From NCBI GenBank assembly GCA_025677825.1, contig JAIXMO010000018.1, positions 248,001 to 312,000 of the forward strand: 64,000 nt of DNA, read 5' to 3'. Positions 24,210 to 38,500 of this stretch are shown here, one piece after another. The translations under genes were made by a program, and so were the position numbers. Source of the stretch: Helicostylum pulchrum. Its lineage: Eukaryota; Mucoromycota; Mucoromycetes; Mucorales; Mucoraceae. Within the stretch, counting starts at the first letter, position 1; each line of letters starts with the position of its first letter. Under the pieces are notes generated by a model. The model was not told the origin of the DNA and did no database searches. It saw only the letters and a list, made by a program, of their open reading frames with translations.

Positions 24210-25409
24210 GGTTAAAAAAAAAAACTTAAAAAAGGTGATCAAGTTTAATACCTTTGTTCTCTCTCTTTTTCTTTTAAAAAAAAATTGTATGTGACTGTCT
24301 AGGCAAGGTGTCAGAAAGCCGTAGACTAAAACAAAGGGTGCGTCCGCTCATATCCTCAGGAATAAAACACTTTACTTTTTTTTTACTTTATGCGTATTTA
24401 TAATGATAATTTCAAATGGCTTTAATATAAAAGTACATGGTATATCTTAAAAGTAAGTAATGATAGTACCTCTAACATTATTATTGACAAAAAATGATCT
24501 TTGTTTCATGAAAAAAAAAGTGCTTCAAAAAAAAATTTACGCTGTGCCAATATATATATATATTATAAAATCCGTGGTGCTTTCAAACACCAGCCCGGTA
24601 CTACTCACTGGACGACATGGATATACTACTGGGAATATGGTATTAATCAAACGCCTTTCATTTTGCACACATCAAGGACTTTTTGATTTCCTCAGAAATT
24701 GCAGGATCACCTCAAATGGCCCCAGCTGTAAAAGGGAAGTCCTGAAAAGGCCCTACAAGCGTTCAAATATAAAGAATTAATTCAGAATTCAAAAACACCC
24801 CCCGATAGTTTCGGCGACATGCAGTGCAAGCGCGTACATTATGATTAAAACCTTGCTCACCAAAGCATATACAAATGTTTTGTATCGGATTTGTCTTTTT
24901 CAATTATTTTATGCTTAATTACAATTCATTTTTTCCAGCATATATTTCGAGAAGCTTTCTGTTTACTACGATGTCTCAGTGTTTCGAACTATTCATGCAA
25001 CAATTCGGGTTCCTGAAACTTTCAGAACACTTGTCAAGTATATTGAGTATACACTTTAACAATGATAACTGCAATATCACCAACAGTAACGTCTAATTAT
25101 CATTGATTCATCAACTTGTAAATTATTTTCCAAATGATAATTAAGCAGCTTAAATAAATATCACTGATTTCCTTACAGCAAAAGATAAAATGATCACAAA
25201 AAGTTTTGATTGGCCAAAAGGCAAGTTTATTTGATTTTTAAAAAAGAGAAAAAGAAACCACCATATGACTCATGTACATCCGTAAATACATTGTCTTTTT
25301 TTTTTTTATTGCTGAAATAAATAAATATGTGTGTGCGTGTTTTTTTCCAATATATATATATATATATATATTTGCTGAATTATTATTATTACTACTATTA
25401 CTATATGAT
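24210..25409. other. 1.2-kb spacer with a possible recombinase-type relic
   Basis: Between Pop3 and the Rho gene. Most is AT-rich spacer, including an (AT)n tract near 25352-25370. At 24540-24740 (+), a stretch translating to TTHWTTWIYYWEYGINQTPF and then, after a frameshift, to further residues vaguely recalls the W..W..G..G.P core of GCR1_C-type domains found in transcription activators and Crypton-type recombinases. The similarity is weak and the frame is broken. Confidence 0.3.
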
Positions 25410-26257
25410 TTAAAGGATGGTACAAAGTCTCTTGTGAAGTCTTCTCATATTGCCTGTGACAGCGGCTTTAGTTGCAGCCTCAATCACCTGATCTACGTTG
25501 ATATTTTGCATGGCACTACATTCATAATATTTGGCACCGATTTCTCTTGCTAATTGTTCACCCTTTTTAATAAAGAGATAAAAAGTAAGTAAAAAGTAAA
25601 AAAAAAAAAAAAAAAAAGAAACTATTTTTTACCTCTTCTTCTGTAATTAACCTTTGTCCTACTAAACCAAGCCTTTGTATCTCTTCTTGATTTTGCCTAA
25701 AATCAAGCTTTGTACCTACTAGTAATTTAGGTACATTTTCACAAAAATGAGTGACTTCCGGTAACCACTAAACAAAGAAATTTTTTTTAAAACTAATTTT
25801 AGCATTTTTTTTTTTTTTTTTTTCATTATTACTCTGTCCTGAACATTTGTGAAAGAAGTACGAAGGTTGATAGCGAAACAGATAAGTACGACGTCAGTTT
25901 CTGGGTAAGATAATGGTCGTAGTCTATCATAATCCTCTTGGCCAGCTGTATCCCATAACGCTAATTCTACTATTCTACCTGTATCCAAAGGAACGTTTGC
26001 AATATAATTTTCAAATACCGTAGGAACGTACCTCTAAAATGAAAGTTAATAATAATATTTACCACTTTGTACGTGTTATGTACCTGGGGAAAAGCTTTTT
26101 TTTGGTATACAACTAATAAGCTGGTCTTTCCGCATCCACCGTCGCCTACAACAACTAATTTTTTCCGAGCAACCTATTTATTACTGACTGTTTGATAAAC
26201 AAAAATATATACAAATATCTTTGGTAGAAATATAACAATACTTACGCCTCGAGTCAT
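25410..26257 (-). CDS. Rho-family small GTPase
   Basis: Membrane-attached switch for cell polarity and actin. Exons on the minus strand: 26257-26246, 26173-26084, 26033-25833, 25767-25633 and 25562-25410, 196 residues. G-box motifs: GDGGCGKTS (P-loop, with G-G-C-G-K-T), YVPTVFENY (effector loop with the conserved Thr), [24 protein letters not shown], and CSAMQ. The protein ends KRLCTIL, a CAAX box with C-terminal Leu that predicts geranylgeranylation. The first exon encodes only MTRG. The Rho-specific insert ([20 protein letters not shown]) confirms Rho rather than Ras. Subgroup (Rho1, Rho4 or other) is not certain. Confidence 0.93.
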
Positions 26258-26449
26258 TAGAGAGAAAAAGAGAGAGAGAGAGAGAAAAAGAAAAAGAAAG
26301 TAAAAAGAAAAGAAATGTATAAAAATGGAAAAAGAAAAACAAACGAATAAAGAATATTGTGCCCCTTTATCACGAGGGACACGAAAATTTTCTAATTCAG
26401 TAAATCATGTAAAACAAAGTGTTGTCTCGCCTCTTTAAAAAAAAAATAA

Positions 26450-29188
26450 TTATTTATTTGATTGAAGACTTTGACCTGATAAGATGGGTGACAAGTTCTT
26501 TAAGTCAATAGATCTTTCTTCTGCTAATACTGATATTGCTTGTACAGCAGAAACAATTTCTTTTGTAGGTGGTTCTACAGTAGTAAGAAGGTTAACACAT
26601 ATATTTCATATAATAAAATAATATTACTTACTAGAGTCACATAAAATAACGAGTATTCTAATAACAAGAGTTTCTCCACCAGGGGGAAATTCACGTATAA
26701 GTTTATTTAAATCGGTCGATTTCATACCAATAGCTTTAATCATTTTAATCATATGAAGTCGAATATATTTCTGAACTATTTCTGTCGCCTCAATATAGAC
26801 TGAAAACAACCTAAAATAAAATATTAATAAAATGATGTCATTATTTTTAAAAAAAAGGTGGCACTTTACTCTTTCAGTAAACTTGGTCTTCTAGTACATA
26901 ATACAAAATAAAGTTGAGCATGTCGAACAACATCTTTTTCTTCCCAAGCAAGTATTTCTTTATCCGTTAATTGGTTTAATGAAGTAATAGCGAATTGTTC
27001 TACACGAGAGTTTACTTGAGATTGATTATCATTCCATTTCTTTACCGCCATAATACTAGTCTGTCTAATTTGATCGTTTTCATTAATGCACAAATCTAAT
27101 AAAACTTGAAGTGCAACAAATCGAATAGTGGGTCTATTGATAACTAAGCTACGAAGTGTCGATACGCAAGAAACAAATCTCTCTGGTACACTCTTTAAGT
27201 TTTCCTTGATAAATTCAATGGTTTCTTCATTTAATTCAGGCGCTTCCAATAATATCTTTGTTAATATTTTATCCTTGACGTCTAATGTTGGAATACCCTT
27301 TTCAAGTAATTTGTGAAACCAGTAAAAGTAACAAGCTGAATATTCAGGATTCAACTCTAATTGCTGTCTATCAAATAGATACTCTTCATAAAGCCATTCT
27401 AGTGCTAAATCATGTCTATTTAATAGATCTTCAACTACAAAATCTAATAATAAATTCTTTAACTCTTGTTTATCCATACTTTCATTTTCAATAAAAAGTC
27501 CTCGTGTTACTAATTTAGCTACTAATAATAACCAGCGATTCTTTGTATGGTGCAGTACGTGCATTTCATTGTTTGTAATCTTTTGAATGGACTGTTCTGC
27601 ATACAATATACGCTTAATCGTCATTTCTAGTAATTTCTTTTTGTCTACTGAATTTAATTCTTTTTGTTCATTTAATTCATAAGGTTGCATCTTTAATGCT
27701 TGACTAGCCCTTTCTTCAACACTAGCAAGCACAGGTACTACTGGCTTCTTTTCTTCTTTTTCTTCTTTTACTTGTACAAGAGGTAATAATACTTTAGGTG
27801 CCTTCATTAACGTGTTTTCCATTTCTTCGTCGGAATCAATAGCATCTTCGGTTTTAAATAATCGATTTGTATTATATTGAGGTTGTTCGGGTGGAGGAGG
27901 ATAAGGTGGTGTAGTAGATCGAACAAATCCTTTTCTGGTCACGGCCAATGTAACTCCTTCAGCTGGAAGTAATGCAACTCTTTCACTCATCACTTCCAGC
28001 GGAACTGTTTGTAATACAGTCATACATAAGTTAACAATAGAGTTTAATGGTATTTGTGTAATATCATAATTGGCAAGAATATTTGGTGATGTACTAGAAG
28101 GTATGATGGGTACATATTCGGTCTTTGCTTTCTTTTCTACATGTGTACGATCTGTTTCTTGACTTGCTCTCTTTGAACGTTTTGATTCGTCTCCTCCCCT
28201 TTGTCTACTTTGAAACATGGCTACATTACCTCCGATAGATCCGAATGCTGTAATCAATTCACTTCGATACGCAGAAAGTCCTTCTGTTCGAATCAATGAT
28301 ACAAACCCTAATTTTAATGCCTTATCTACATTACGCAACATGACTGGTGAATCGTCTTTACTTCTAGTCTTTCTCCAACTTGTAAAAGCACTTGCAATCT
28401 GCTTTATGAACTGATGTCTCTTTTTACCAATCACTGTAAGACAACTTACTGTAGCCGTAATAACAGACCTACAACGACGACAAAATATGTTAGTTCGTAT
28501 TACATCATTTTATTTATATACTTACTCGTTATCTGACTTTAACATGCCAACTATCTTTTCAAAAAAATCTTGCCCCTTCTTTTCAAGTTGTTGAATATTT
28601 AATAAACCATGATCAGCTCTGGTTAAATTAAGTGAAGTGTCCTTCTACAGTTATATTTTTCAGCGTTAGAACTTTTTCACGTAAACATATATACAAATAA
28701 ACTTACAAGAGAGGACTTTGATAATAATAATACAAGCACTTGCAAACATTTAATAGTATTTATTTGAATACCAGCGTTACCATTCTCTAATAATTTAGTC
28801 TCAACAAGTGTCATTAAAGATTGGCAAAGAGACCATAAACGAGTTTCAGCTTCATTTTGACAACTATAACAAAAAAAAAAAAAAAAAAAAAGAGGAGATA
28901 TAAGTACAAAACACAATAAAGGAGGTTGAGAGGGAAGACTTACATAGTTTTATAAACAGTAGGTAATACAATAGCAAATGCTTTTGTGGCGTTTTTAACG
29001 GTTTTTAAATGTTCTTTATAAGCATCTGTTCCATCGTCTTGCTTTTCAAGCCCATAATTAATCAAATCAATCAGAGTTTCTAAAAAACTCTTTGTGGCAA
29101 ATGACTGAGCATCTTCTGGCTGTGAAAGTATTTGTTGATCAAAGTCACGTAATTGTATAACTTGTTGATCGTGATCCATTGTTTCCAA
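26450..29188 (-). CDS. Symplekin/Pta1, mRNA 3'-end processing scaffold
   Basis: HEAT-repeat scaffold of the cleavage and polyadenylation machinery. Exons on the minus strand: 29188-28944, 28863-28707, 28644-28526, 28468-26870, 26810-26632 and 26574-26450, 807 residues. The N-terminal helical repeats (from DQQILSQPEDAQSF through CLTVIGKKRHQFIKQIASAF and LRNVDKALKLGFVSLIRTEG) match the symplekin/Pta1 N-terminal domain. The central part is rich in Pro and charged residues (TPPYPPPPEQPQYN). The C-terminal repeats resemble symplekin, for example the segment ending VPERFVSCVSTLRSLVINRP. The protein ends soon after, shorter than human symplekin, which has a further C-terminal domain, but near the yeast Pta1 length. 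A second ATG three codons in could be the start. Confidence 0.85.
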
Positions 29189-29701
29189 ACGCGTTAGTTA
29201 TTCGTACAAAGGAAAAAAAAAAAGGAAAAAAAGAAGGTTAAAATTTATACTTTTTTTTTTTAAAAAAAAAAAAAAGCGGTCATAAGTTTTGATAACGAAA
29301 GATGCTTGTTTCGATAATTACAAAGGAATCACTTGTACTTTACAAGTAAGAGGATGGTTTTGCGGGTTTTATTGGCAAGGTATGTGCATACGAATTTAGG
29401 TCGTAATTATTTATTGCATTGTGATCCCCGCAGGTAGTTTGTTTTATTTTATAAAGCTTGCCAAAAAAACACGCATTACTGGCAAACAATACCGGTTCTT
29501 TTAAAAGGAAAAAAAGGTACGACAAGTCTGTCAATACATATTCTATCTAGCTTTTCAGCTATTAAAAGGATATCCATAATTCGAAAAGTTTTTTAAAAAA
29601 ATGTGTAAATTTATGTGACGTTTCTCAGCATATATTTTAAGGCCGTATTTTTTCTTCTTTTTCTTTCTTTTTTTTTTTTCTACACATAAAAGAAGAAGAA
29701 T
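29189..29701. other. Divergent spacer, symplekin / NKAP
   Basis: Intergenic promoter region. A-rich leader next to symplekin, T-rich leader before the NKAP ATG, and an AGGCCG stretch near 29640. The minus-strand ORF at 29340-29534 has no recognisable features and is probably chance. Confidence 0.45.
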
Positions 29702-31019
<1,318 letters not shown>

Positions 31020-31239
31020 AAATAAAACGTGCTTTTTATAAAAAAAAAAGAAATCTCCGTGTACATTTCATTCAATGTGCAACCCTGCCTTTTATGTTTG
31101 AAAAGATCGTCATTTCAAGTCGGATGATTCGTTTATCCGTAATTAGTTCTTTTTTTTTATATATATGAAGAAAGAAAAAAAAAAGTTGCTTTGTTTCTTC
31201 TTTTCACAATAAATAGATATAACAATTTAAAGAGAAAAA

Positions 31240-34200
31240 ATGAAATACGTTCAAGTGTCTAAAGCACTGTACGACTATGAAGCTAGAACCGAAGATGAAC
31301 TTAGCATACGACAAGACGATGTTTTATATGTCATTGATAAAGAAGACCAAGATTGGTGGAAAGCAGAATTAAAGCAAGTAACTGGAGAAGAGCAAGGACC
31401 CATTGGTTTAGTACCGGCTGAATACATGCAAGAGGTTTGTATTTTATCATAATTATTCCCGGGATGATACACTTACAATTTATTTATTTTTTTAAAAAAA
31501 AGGTAACTCCCATTGGTAGAGTTCGTGCAGAATATGATTATGTTGCTCAACAAGAAGAAGAACTTTCATTTGAAGAAGGTGAAGAAATGGACTTGTTGGA
31601 AACAGATGACCCTGATTGGTACTTAGTTAAACTTGCTAATGGTCAAATTGGGTTGGCTCCTAGTAACTATGTTGAGTCTATTGAACAAACTGAACCTCAC
31701 TCTGCTGTTGCTCCTGTACCAGCTATTCATCCTCCCAACGTTGTTTCTGCTCCTCAACTTCCTCCTTCTCCTCAAGCTCAACCTATTTTAGCTCAACAAG
31801 TAAAAATATATCGTGATTTAACTTTTTTTTTTTTGTGCTGATAGTTTTTTTTTTTTTTTTTTTTTTTTTTGTAGACTGGTGGAACACAGAGAGAAGTAAT
31901 TGCTGATGACGCTCAATCTTGGAATGTTCATGAATACGATGCTGCTAAAAAGAAGAAGAAGAAGGGGAAAGGTAATTTGTACATTGGTAACGGTATGCTT
32001 TGTTACGGTAGCGAAACCGATAAATCGTTACCAGTGCAACAATACCCAATTTTGGATGTTACAAAGTACTTATTTGATGGTAAAAACTTGCATATCGAAG
32101 TGAATGGAAGTAAAAATGCCGTTTTGGATTTACAAGCTTCTTCGAAATCTGAAGCTAAAGCTATTTTAGCTAAAATAGCGGATTCGACTCGAATTGCGCA
32201 ACAATCAGCTACACACTTGAGTCAGCAACAAAGACAGATGGCTGCACCTGCTACTCCCATTGTCATGAGCGCTCCTCCACTCCCTACCGCTCCTATCCAA
32301 CAACAACAACAAGAGGAAGAAGAAGAAGAAGAAGAAGAATCTAATTGTGTGCCTAAATGGGGTATCTCTATTTATTCTTTCACAGCTGAAGGTGGTGATG
32401 AATTATCAGTTGAAGAAAATGAACAAATTTATGTTTTGGATTATGAAAGAACTGATGGTTGGTGGCGTGTACAAAAAGTAGATGGTGACACTGGCTTAGT
32501 ACCTTCTTCCTATGTACAATTTGATGATGAAGAAGAAGCAGATGATGATACACCTGTTGTTGCTGCTGGCGCTGCTGTCGGTACTGCTGCTGCTGCTGCG
32601 GCTGCTGCACATTCTCGTATGGATAATGTAGAAGAAATCAGAAGAAAACGTGAGGAAGAAGAGCGTATTTTACAACAAAAGCGTATTGCACAAGAAGAAG
32701 AACGAGAATTGCAAAGACGTAAAGACCAAGAAGAAAGAGCTAGACTTGAAGAAGAGGCAAAGCGTCGTCGAGAAGAAGAGAAGCGCAGAGAGGAAGAAGA
32801 AAGAGAGAGACGTAAACAAGTACAGGAAGCAGCTAAGCGTGCTGAAGCAGCTCGTCAAAAACAAATTGAAGAAGATTATAGACGTAAAGAAGTTGAACGT
32901 AAAGCTACGCTTGCTCGATCTGCGTCCAGTTCTGCAGCAAAGAGTAATAATCGACATGAAAACCTTCCTAAACCTGATACTTCGAAAATTAGAACGTGGA
33001 CGGATCGTAGCGGCTCGTTTAGAGTGGAGGCTCAGTTTATTGATTTCCATAATGGTAAGTTACGTCTTCACAAGTTGAACGGTGTCAAGATTGATGTTCC
33101 TGTTGAAAAGATGTGTCAAGAAGATGTACGTTGGGTTGACAACCACACGAAAAATATGGCTAATCAACAACAACAAGAGGAGGCTACTCCTGCCATGCCT
33201 GCTCGTCCTGCCCAACAACAACCTTCTAAACCTCCACAAAAGAAATTAAATGAAAGATGGGATTGGTTTGATTGGTTTATGATTATTGGTATCCCCATGC
33301 AAGCCTCTCTTCAATACGCTTCTGCTTTTAAACAAGAGAAATTAGACGATAGTGATATTCCCAACTTGACTCACAAGCAAATGAAGACATTAGGTCTTAA
33401 AGAAGAGCATGTAAGACGTGTTGAAAGATTTATTGAAACCGGTCAACCTGAAGATGCTTCTGAAGAAGGTTCCAATAAACCAAAGGAACAAAGTCAAATT
33501 GAAAAGGATGAGGAATTGGCTAGAAAGTTACAACGTGAATGGGAAAGCTCTGAAGCAGGTTCTAAAGGAAAGGCTGCTTCGTCGAATGCCAGACCTAGAC
33601 CTAATGTTTCAGCACCAAAGGATATTCACCCTGATTTATTAGATTTTATTGGTACTCAATTAACTTCTAGCGACACTGGTAAAGGTAAAGAACCCGAGAA
33701 AGCTCAAGGTGATTTAGTTGGCTTTAATGATGATGCATGGGCTCCTCGTGCTGGCTCTAGTCCTATTGTCACCATGTCTCCTATGAAGGCCACAGCCTCA
33801 GCCCCTGCCGCTGCTCCTGCGGGACCTACACCTGAGCAAACCAAAGCTGCTGAAGCAGAGCGTAAACGTATCGCTGAAGAAGAACAAATCCAAAAGATCC
33901 AATTGATGAGTTTACAACGTCAAGCTCAAGAACAGCAAAAGCAGTTGGAACAATTGCAACAATTGACCAAACAACAACTTGAACTTCAAAAGCAATTGGC
34001 GATGCAAACGGGAAGCCAGCAACAACAGCATCAGCAACAAGCTCAAATGCAGCAAGTGCAACAGCAGCAGCAACATATTCAACAACAGTTGGCTCAGCAG
34101 CCTTCACAGTTACAACCTTCTTTTGCTATGCAGCCTCAGCACACGGCTATGCAACCTCAGGCGATGCAGTCTCAGCAAACTCCTACTGGCCGCGCAAGAC

Positions 34201-34962
34201 CTACGGCTGGTAATAGATTAAATTCTGATATTTCTCTTGGACAATGGCAACCTAATCAAGCTGCTCAAACTGGATTCCAACAACAACCTGCACAAACCGG
34301 GTTCCAACAACAACAACCTGCACAAACCGGGTTCCAACAACAACAACCTGCACAAACTGGGTTCCAACAACAGCAACCTACTCAAACTGGATTCCAGCAA
34401 CAACCTATGCAGACTGGATTCCAACAACAGCAACCACAACAAGCTTCATGGCAAGCTCAACAACTTCAACCTCAAATGACAGGGTTTCCACCAGGTAGTC
34501 AAGTCATTGGACAAGCCGGTTATAGCCAACCTATGGCGACAGCTACAGTACCACTTTCATCGATCCTTCCACAGCCTTTACAACCCTCAGCTGCTGGACA
34601 GCAACAAGGGCTTCAAAGAGCACAAACCATTGGTGTCCAAGCTACGGGAAGACATTGGGGAGCAGCTACACCGGATAATCCATTCGGGTCACCTACTCTC
34701 TCTCCTTTACAGGCTCAAATGACAGGTGTACAATTCTCTACTCCTAGTCCACAAGCTTTCCATCAAAGTCCTTTGCAATCTCAAGCTACGGGGTATATGC
34801 AACCTCAAATGACAGGATATCAACAGCCTTCTAATAGTATTTTCACACCTCAAGGTTCTATGCAATGTAAGTCTAGTGTAGCACACGAAGTAAAATATAA
34901 CTAATATGTAAATTGTTATAGACGGTCAAAGCGCATTCCCTAATAACCAAAAGCCTTGGTAA
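31240..34962 (+). CDS. SLA1: Sla1-like actin/endocytosis adaptor
   Basis: Clathrin-mediated endocytosis adaptor at cortical actin patches. Exons 31240-31434, 31503-31799, 31875-34866 and 34922-34962, 1174 residues. Domains in order: SH3 (about 4-63, ALYDYEARTEDELSI), SH3 (about 70-125, AEYDYVAQQEEELSFEEGEE), a PH-like segment (about 198-265, NLYIGNGMLCYGSETDK), SH3 (about 327-381, SFTAEGGDELSVEENEQIYV), a charged Glu/Arg coiled coil (about 415-500), SHD1 (about 535-595, RTWTDRSGSFRVEAQFIDF), a SAM-like SHD2 (about 627-690) and a long Gln/Pro tail with QTGF and Q(M/A)TG repeats, the proposed phosphorylation sites for Prk/Ark kinases. A tandem QQQPAQTGF block lies near 34258-34430. The last exon adds 13 residues ending NNQKPW. 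Confidence 0.94.
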
Positions 34963-35126
34963 AACTCGTATGTAAAAATGATTTATTGTTATAATTTTTT
35001 TTTTGTTTTTTTTTTTGAAAAAAAAAGAAGAAAAAAAAAACCTCTATTTTTTTTTGTGTGTTTTGTTTGTATGATACATAATAAAGGACAAATATGCTTG
35101 GGATATTAGAAATTTGATAAAATATA

Positions 35127-35546
35127 TTAGTTCTTCTTATCCTTCATAAAGTTCATTGCCTTAATAGCCTCTCTACTTTGCTTTCTATGGTATTGACGGT
35201 TGACAGGTTTCTTTGTCTTTTGTTTCATTTTCTTTTCGTCCAATAAATCCCATAACCATTCAGGGTATTCGGAATCGTCTAATGCAACTGGATCTTGTCC
35301 ATCCTTTAAAAACTGAAGCCCTTTTAAAACTGTTCCTTGTGGTACTGAAGAAGGCTTTTTTGTGTTGTTGCTGGTGATTGGCGTTTCTATTTTTTTGTAA
35401 AAAAAATTAGGTTTTTTTTTTTTTGACATGGGGTTAAATTTTTTTTTACCTGTAACATTACGAGCGATTGTTGAAGTATGGAATAAACTTGCGCGTGGTA
35501 AGATTTGTGAAATGGGTCGGTAAGAACGTACAATGGTGGTCAACAT
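35127..35546 (-). CDS. mrpl37: Mitochondrial large ribosomal subunit protein mL54
   Basis: Mitoribosomal protein related to yeast Mrpl37 and human MRPL54. Exons on the minus strand: 35546-35450 and 35386-35127, 118 residues. The N-terminus MLTTIVRSYRPISQILPRAS is basic and Ser-rich, a mitochondrial presequence. The conserved part reads VPQGTVLKGLQFLKDGQDPV and DDSEYPEWLWDLLDEKK, the family signature, and the C-terminus is basic. The 63-nt segment at 35387-35449 has GT and AG ends and a poly-A/T centre like the other introns here. It contains no stop and is a multiple of three, so an unspliced form would add 21 Lys/Phe-rich residues. I treat it as an intron. Confidence 0.85.
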   Translation of the reverse strand: MLTTIVRSYRPISQILPRASLFHTSTIARNVTGKKKFNPMSKKKKPNFFYKKIETPITSNNTKKPSSVPQGTVLKGLQFLKDGQDPVALDDSEYPEWLWDLLDEKKMKQKTKKPVNRQYHRKQSREAIKAMNFMKDKKN

Positions 35547-38500
35547 GTTGTACTTTTTTGGGTTTTTATAAGGGGTTAAGAAAAAAGCCTTTAAAAAAAT
35601 TGTCGGGGTCCCTTCCACTTGTGGAAATTACACTGTAGGCCCTTATACACCCTAAAAACGTGACTTCTTTTAAAGTGTAAAAGACATTCCAAAAACTTAA
35701 CGAGCTGGTAGACCATAATGACAGCTGAGGTATCTCGGCGTAACGATTTGATATTATATTGTTCCTGGAATTCCCATGTATTTTTTTAAAAAAAATAAAA
35801 TCTTGTAGTTAGTAACTTTTTTCAAAATACTTGAACAATCATTGGGGAGGGTTACAGTGAGAACTAAAACACGTAAAGTTCTGAATATCATCCAGACGAA
35901 ATTTTCTCTATCGTTCAATTAAAACGCTTTGTCGTTGCTTTTTGTCTATGTCCAAAGCATCAATTTTGATGCTTCTGAAACAAAAAAATGCGTGAGATGT
36001 CAAGTTAAAAAAGGTTTGCTTTTCGTCAGTGAAAACCCCTATAAATTCATATGAGCACTAGTATTTTTTTTTTTTTTCGAAAATAGAAGAGGTACGCTTG
36101 ATAATGTATTCCCTGTAAAAATTCTCCATATTGTCCAGTAAGTGGTGGAAAGTATGGTGTTATAAGAGCAGGGAATGATCCTTTCTAGAAAATATTAGTG
36201 GGTTCCAGACCAAATAAAAAGAAATATGACATTGTATCAAGTGATAATGACGATATTTCTTGTTTATCAGAAAAATATATTAACTGGTGGATCCAGACCA
36301 ACATGTATCTTTGAAATAATGACGATATTATTTTTGTTTTCTAAAGTTAATCAGAAAGTGAAGCATGTATAATGACGAAGTTTCTTTCATGCTTCAAAAT
36401 AGTTTTTTTTATAGTTTACCCCTTCTAAAATATAAACACCAAAGGTTAAATATCCAGTACCAACTCTGACAGCAAACATCACCATTCTATTCTGGGGTTT
36501 GTCAAAAGAAAAAACAAACATGCATGATTTTTAGTTTATCAGTAATGCAAAGTTTTGTAAAACTGGGTTTTTAGATCCTTCCTAGTGGGTCCCAGACCAA
36601 ACATAATCATAAAAAAAAGTACTCGCTCTTAAAAAGTATGATATGCTACCCTACTCGAGTGTACTCCCTCCAGTACACTGAAATTAATGTAGTTATAGGT
36701 GATTCGAATCTTCCGCAAAACGAGGATACTTCCATTATAAAAAGAAGAAGCATACTAAAACAATCTGTGAGGTTCCAAAAAAATGATGTAAAAAAAAATG
36801 ATGCATTAAAAATGATGCAAAAAAAACTTTCCTTTTTTTTTCTTTACCTTTCTTTCAATCTAAAACTCAAAAAGATCAAGGTTGTCTTTCCTCTTGCACA
36901 AGGCCTCCCACACAAGATTTCCCACACAAGACCTTCTACATAGGGCCTCCTATACAAGACCTCCTATACAAGATGGAATTTCCAACATTTTGGTTGACGG
37001 TATTGCCAATGTAAGTAAATAAATGGACAAGATATGTAAAACAGGTAATATCCTGCACCTTTTTTTTTTTGAACTTGTAAATTGACAATGTCTTTGCTCA
37101 TTTTAAAGGAAGTGTCTGGTACCCACGGATTTTTCTTTTAAAAAATTGATTCTATACAAGCTTTTATGTTAAGGCGGGAAAGGTTGATCTCAGCCTTTGA
37201 CTTTAAGTTTACACTTAAAAAAGATACACATAACTACTTTACAGTACAATACGGCCGATTTTAGATTGGTTCAAGAAAGTTTTTATTTATTTAACTGTTT
37301 ACATATTCTTGGTGAGTTGATATTGCTATTGCGTAAAAATAGTATTTTATACCGCTCTTTTTTGTTTTTCAGGTTTCTCAAAAATAATCATAATGGCATG
37401 CAATGGTTGTAATAAACCCAATAAACAAGTGTGCGTATAAGATAAAAAAGCGTTTAAGCAGTAAGCTTGACGAACCGTCAGATGAAAGAAATTCTAAGAT
37501 GTTTAAATATTAAACTGTTGAACGAGATTTGTAAAGACATAATGTCTGAGTATGTATCCTTTACTTAATTACTAGCTTTGCCATTCTTTCCTTCTTAGTG
37601 CTTCATACCTGCATTTTTCAACAAGTGAAAGCGCATCTGCTTTTTACAACACTTATGTTGAAAAAGGCCTTACTATAAACAATATGCATTTTACAATTCA
37701 TCCCACACTTTGGTCTAATGGCACTTTGGTTACCTATGCTTTTTGTTGATTCATCAAAGTATCAATGCTCAAGCTGCTCGCACTACATCTATAGCAGAGG
37801 CTAATGCTGACACCATCGATGCTGCCACTACGCCCGGAATATGATGATATATCCAACATTGCTACTTCAACACAAGCTAATCCTGGTATCACCAATGCTG
37901 ATACTACCCCTAGCAGTGAATGGATTCTTAATACTAAACGCGCGATAAATCAAATTAGTAAGAAATGAAACAGTTGAAGAAGAGACGAAAATATTTAAAA
38001 AAAGCATTAAAAAAAGAGCGCTAAAATCAACGCGTTCTTTACTTCAACACTTTTTTCACTTATCACCTGTGTGTGATATTGACGGTTATAAAATATAAGA
38101 GTTAATATCAAAAATAAAAATAAAAAGAATAACAATAACAATAAATTATCAGACTTTAAAAGGGTTGTTGTTGTATTTATTTGTGAAAAAAAGTGTGCCT
38201 TATATACATATTATAAGTTAAATAAGCGCTTATCATTAATGTGAAACTTAGACAGTTCTAGCAAGACATTAGTGAATGAGCAATTGGAAAGATAAATAGA
38301 ATTCTGTAGAAGGTCAATTAAAATGACAGCGATAAGTATTTCTGAAATCTAATACGTAGATACAACACTCTGTAAAAATCGAAATAAACCTTTTTTTTTT
38401 TTTTTTTTTTGGCTATTGTTTTAATAGTACAAATTAAGCCATGTAGACCAAAAACGAAAACAACCAAGATGTTTAACTCAAAAATATATTGCACCATATT

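Noticed and set aside
32670..33050. 126-aa minus-strand and 142-aa plus-strand ORFs inside Sla1
   Set aside because: Phe/Ser- or Lys-rich shadows of the Glu/Arg coiled-coil region of Sla1 in other frames.
35450..35618. Longer mL54 start at 35618
   Set aside because: The extension (MEGTPTIFLKAFFLTPYK) precedes a good mitochondrial presequence starting at 35546 and would bury it.
36898..36976. CRISPR-like array
   Set aside because: The 14-bp units are contiguous with no unique spacers and diverge; a minisatellite in a eukaryotic genome.
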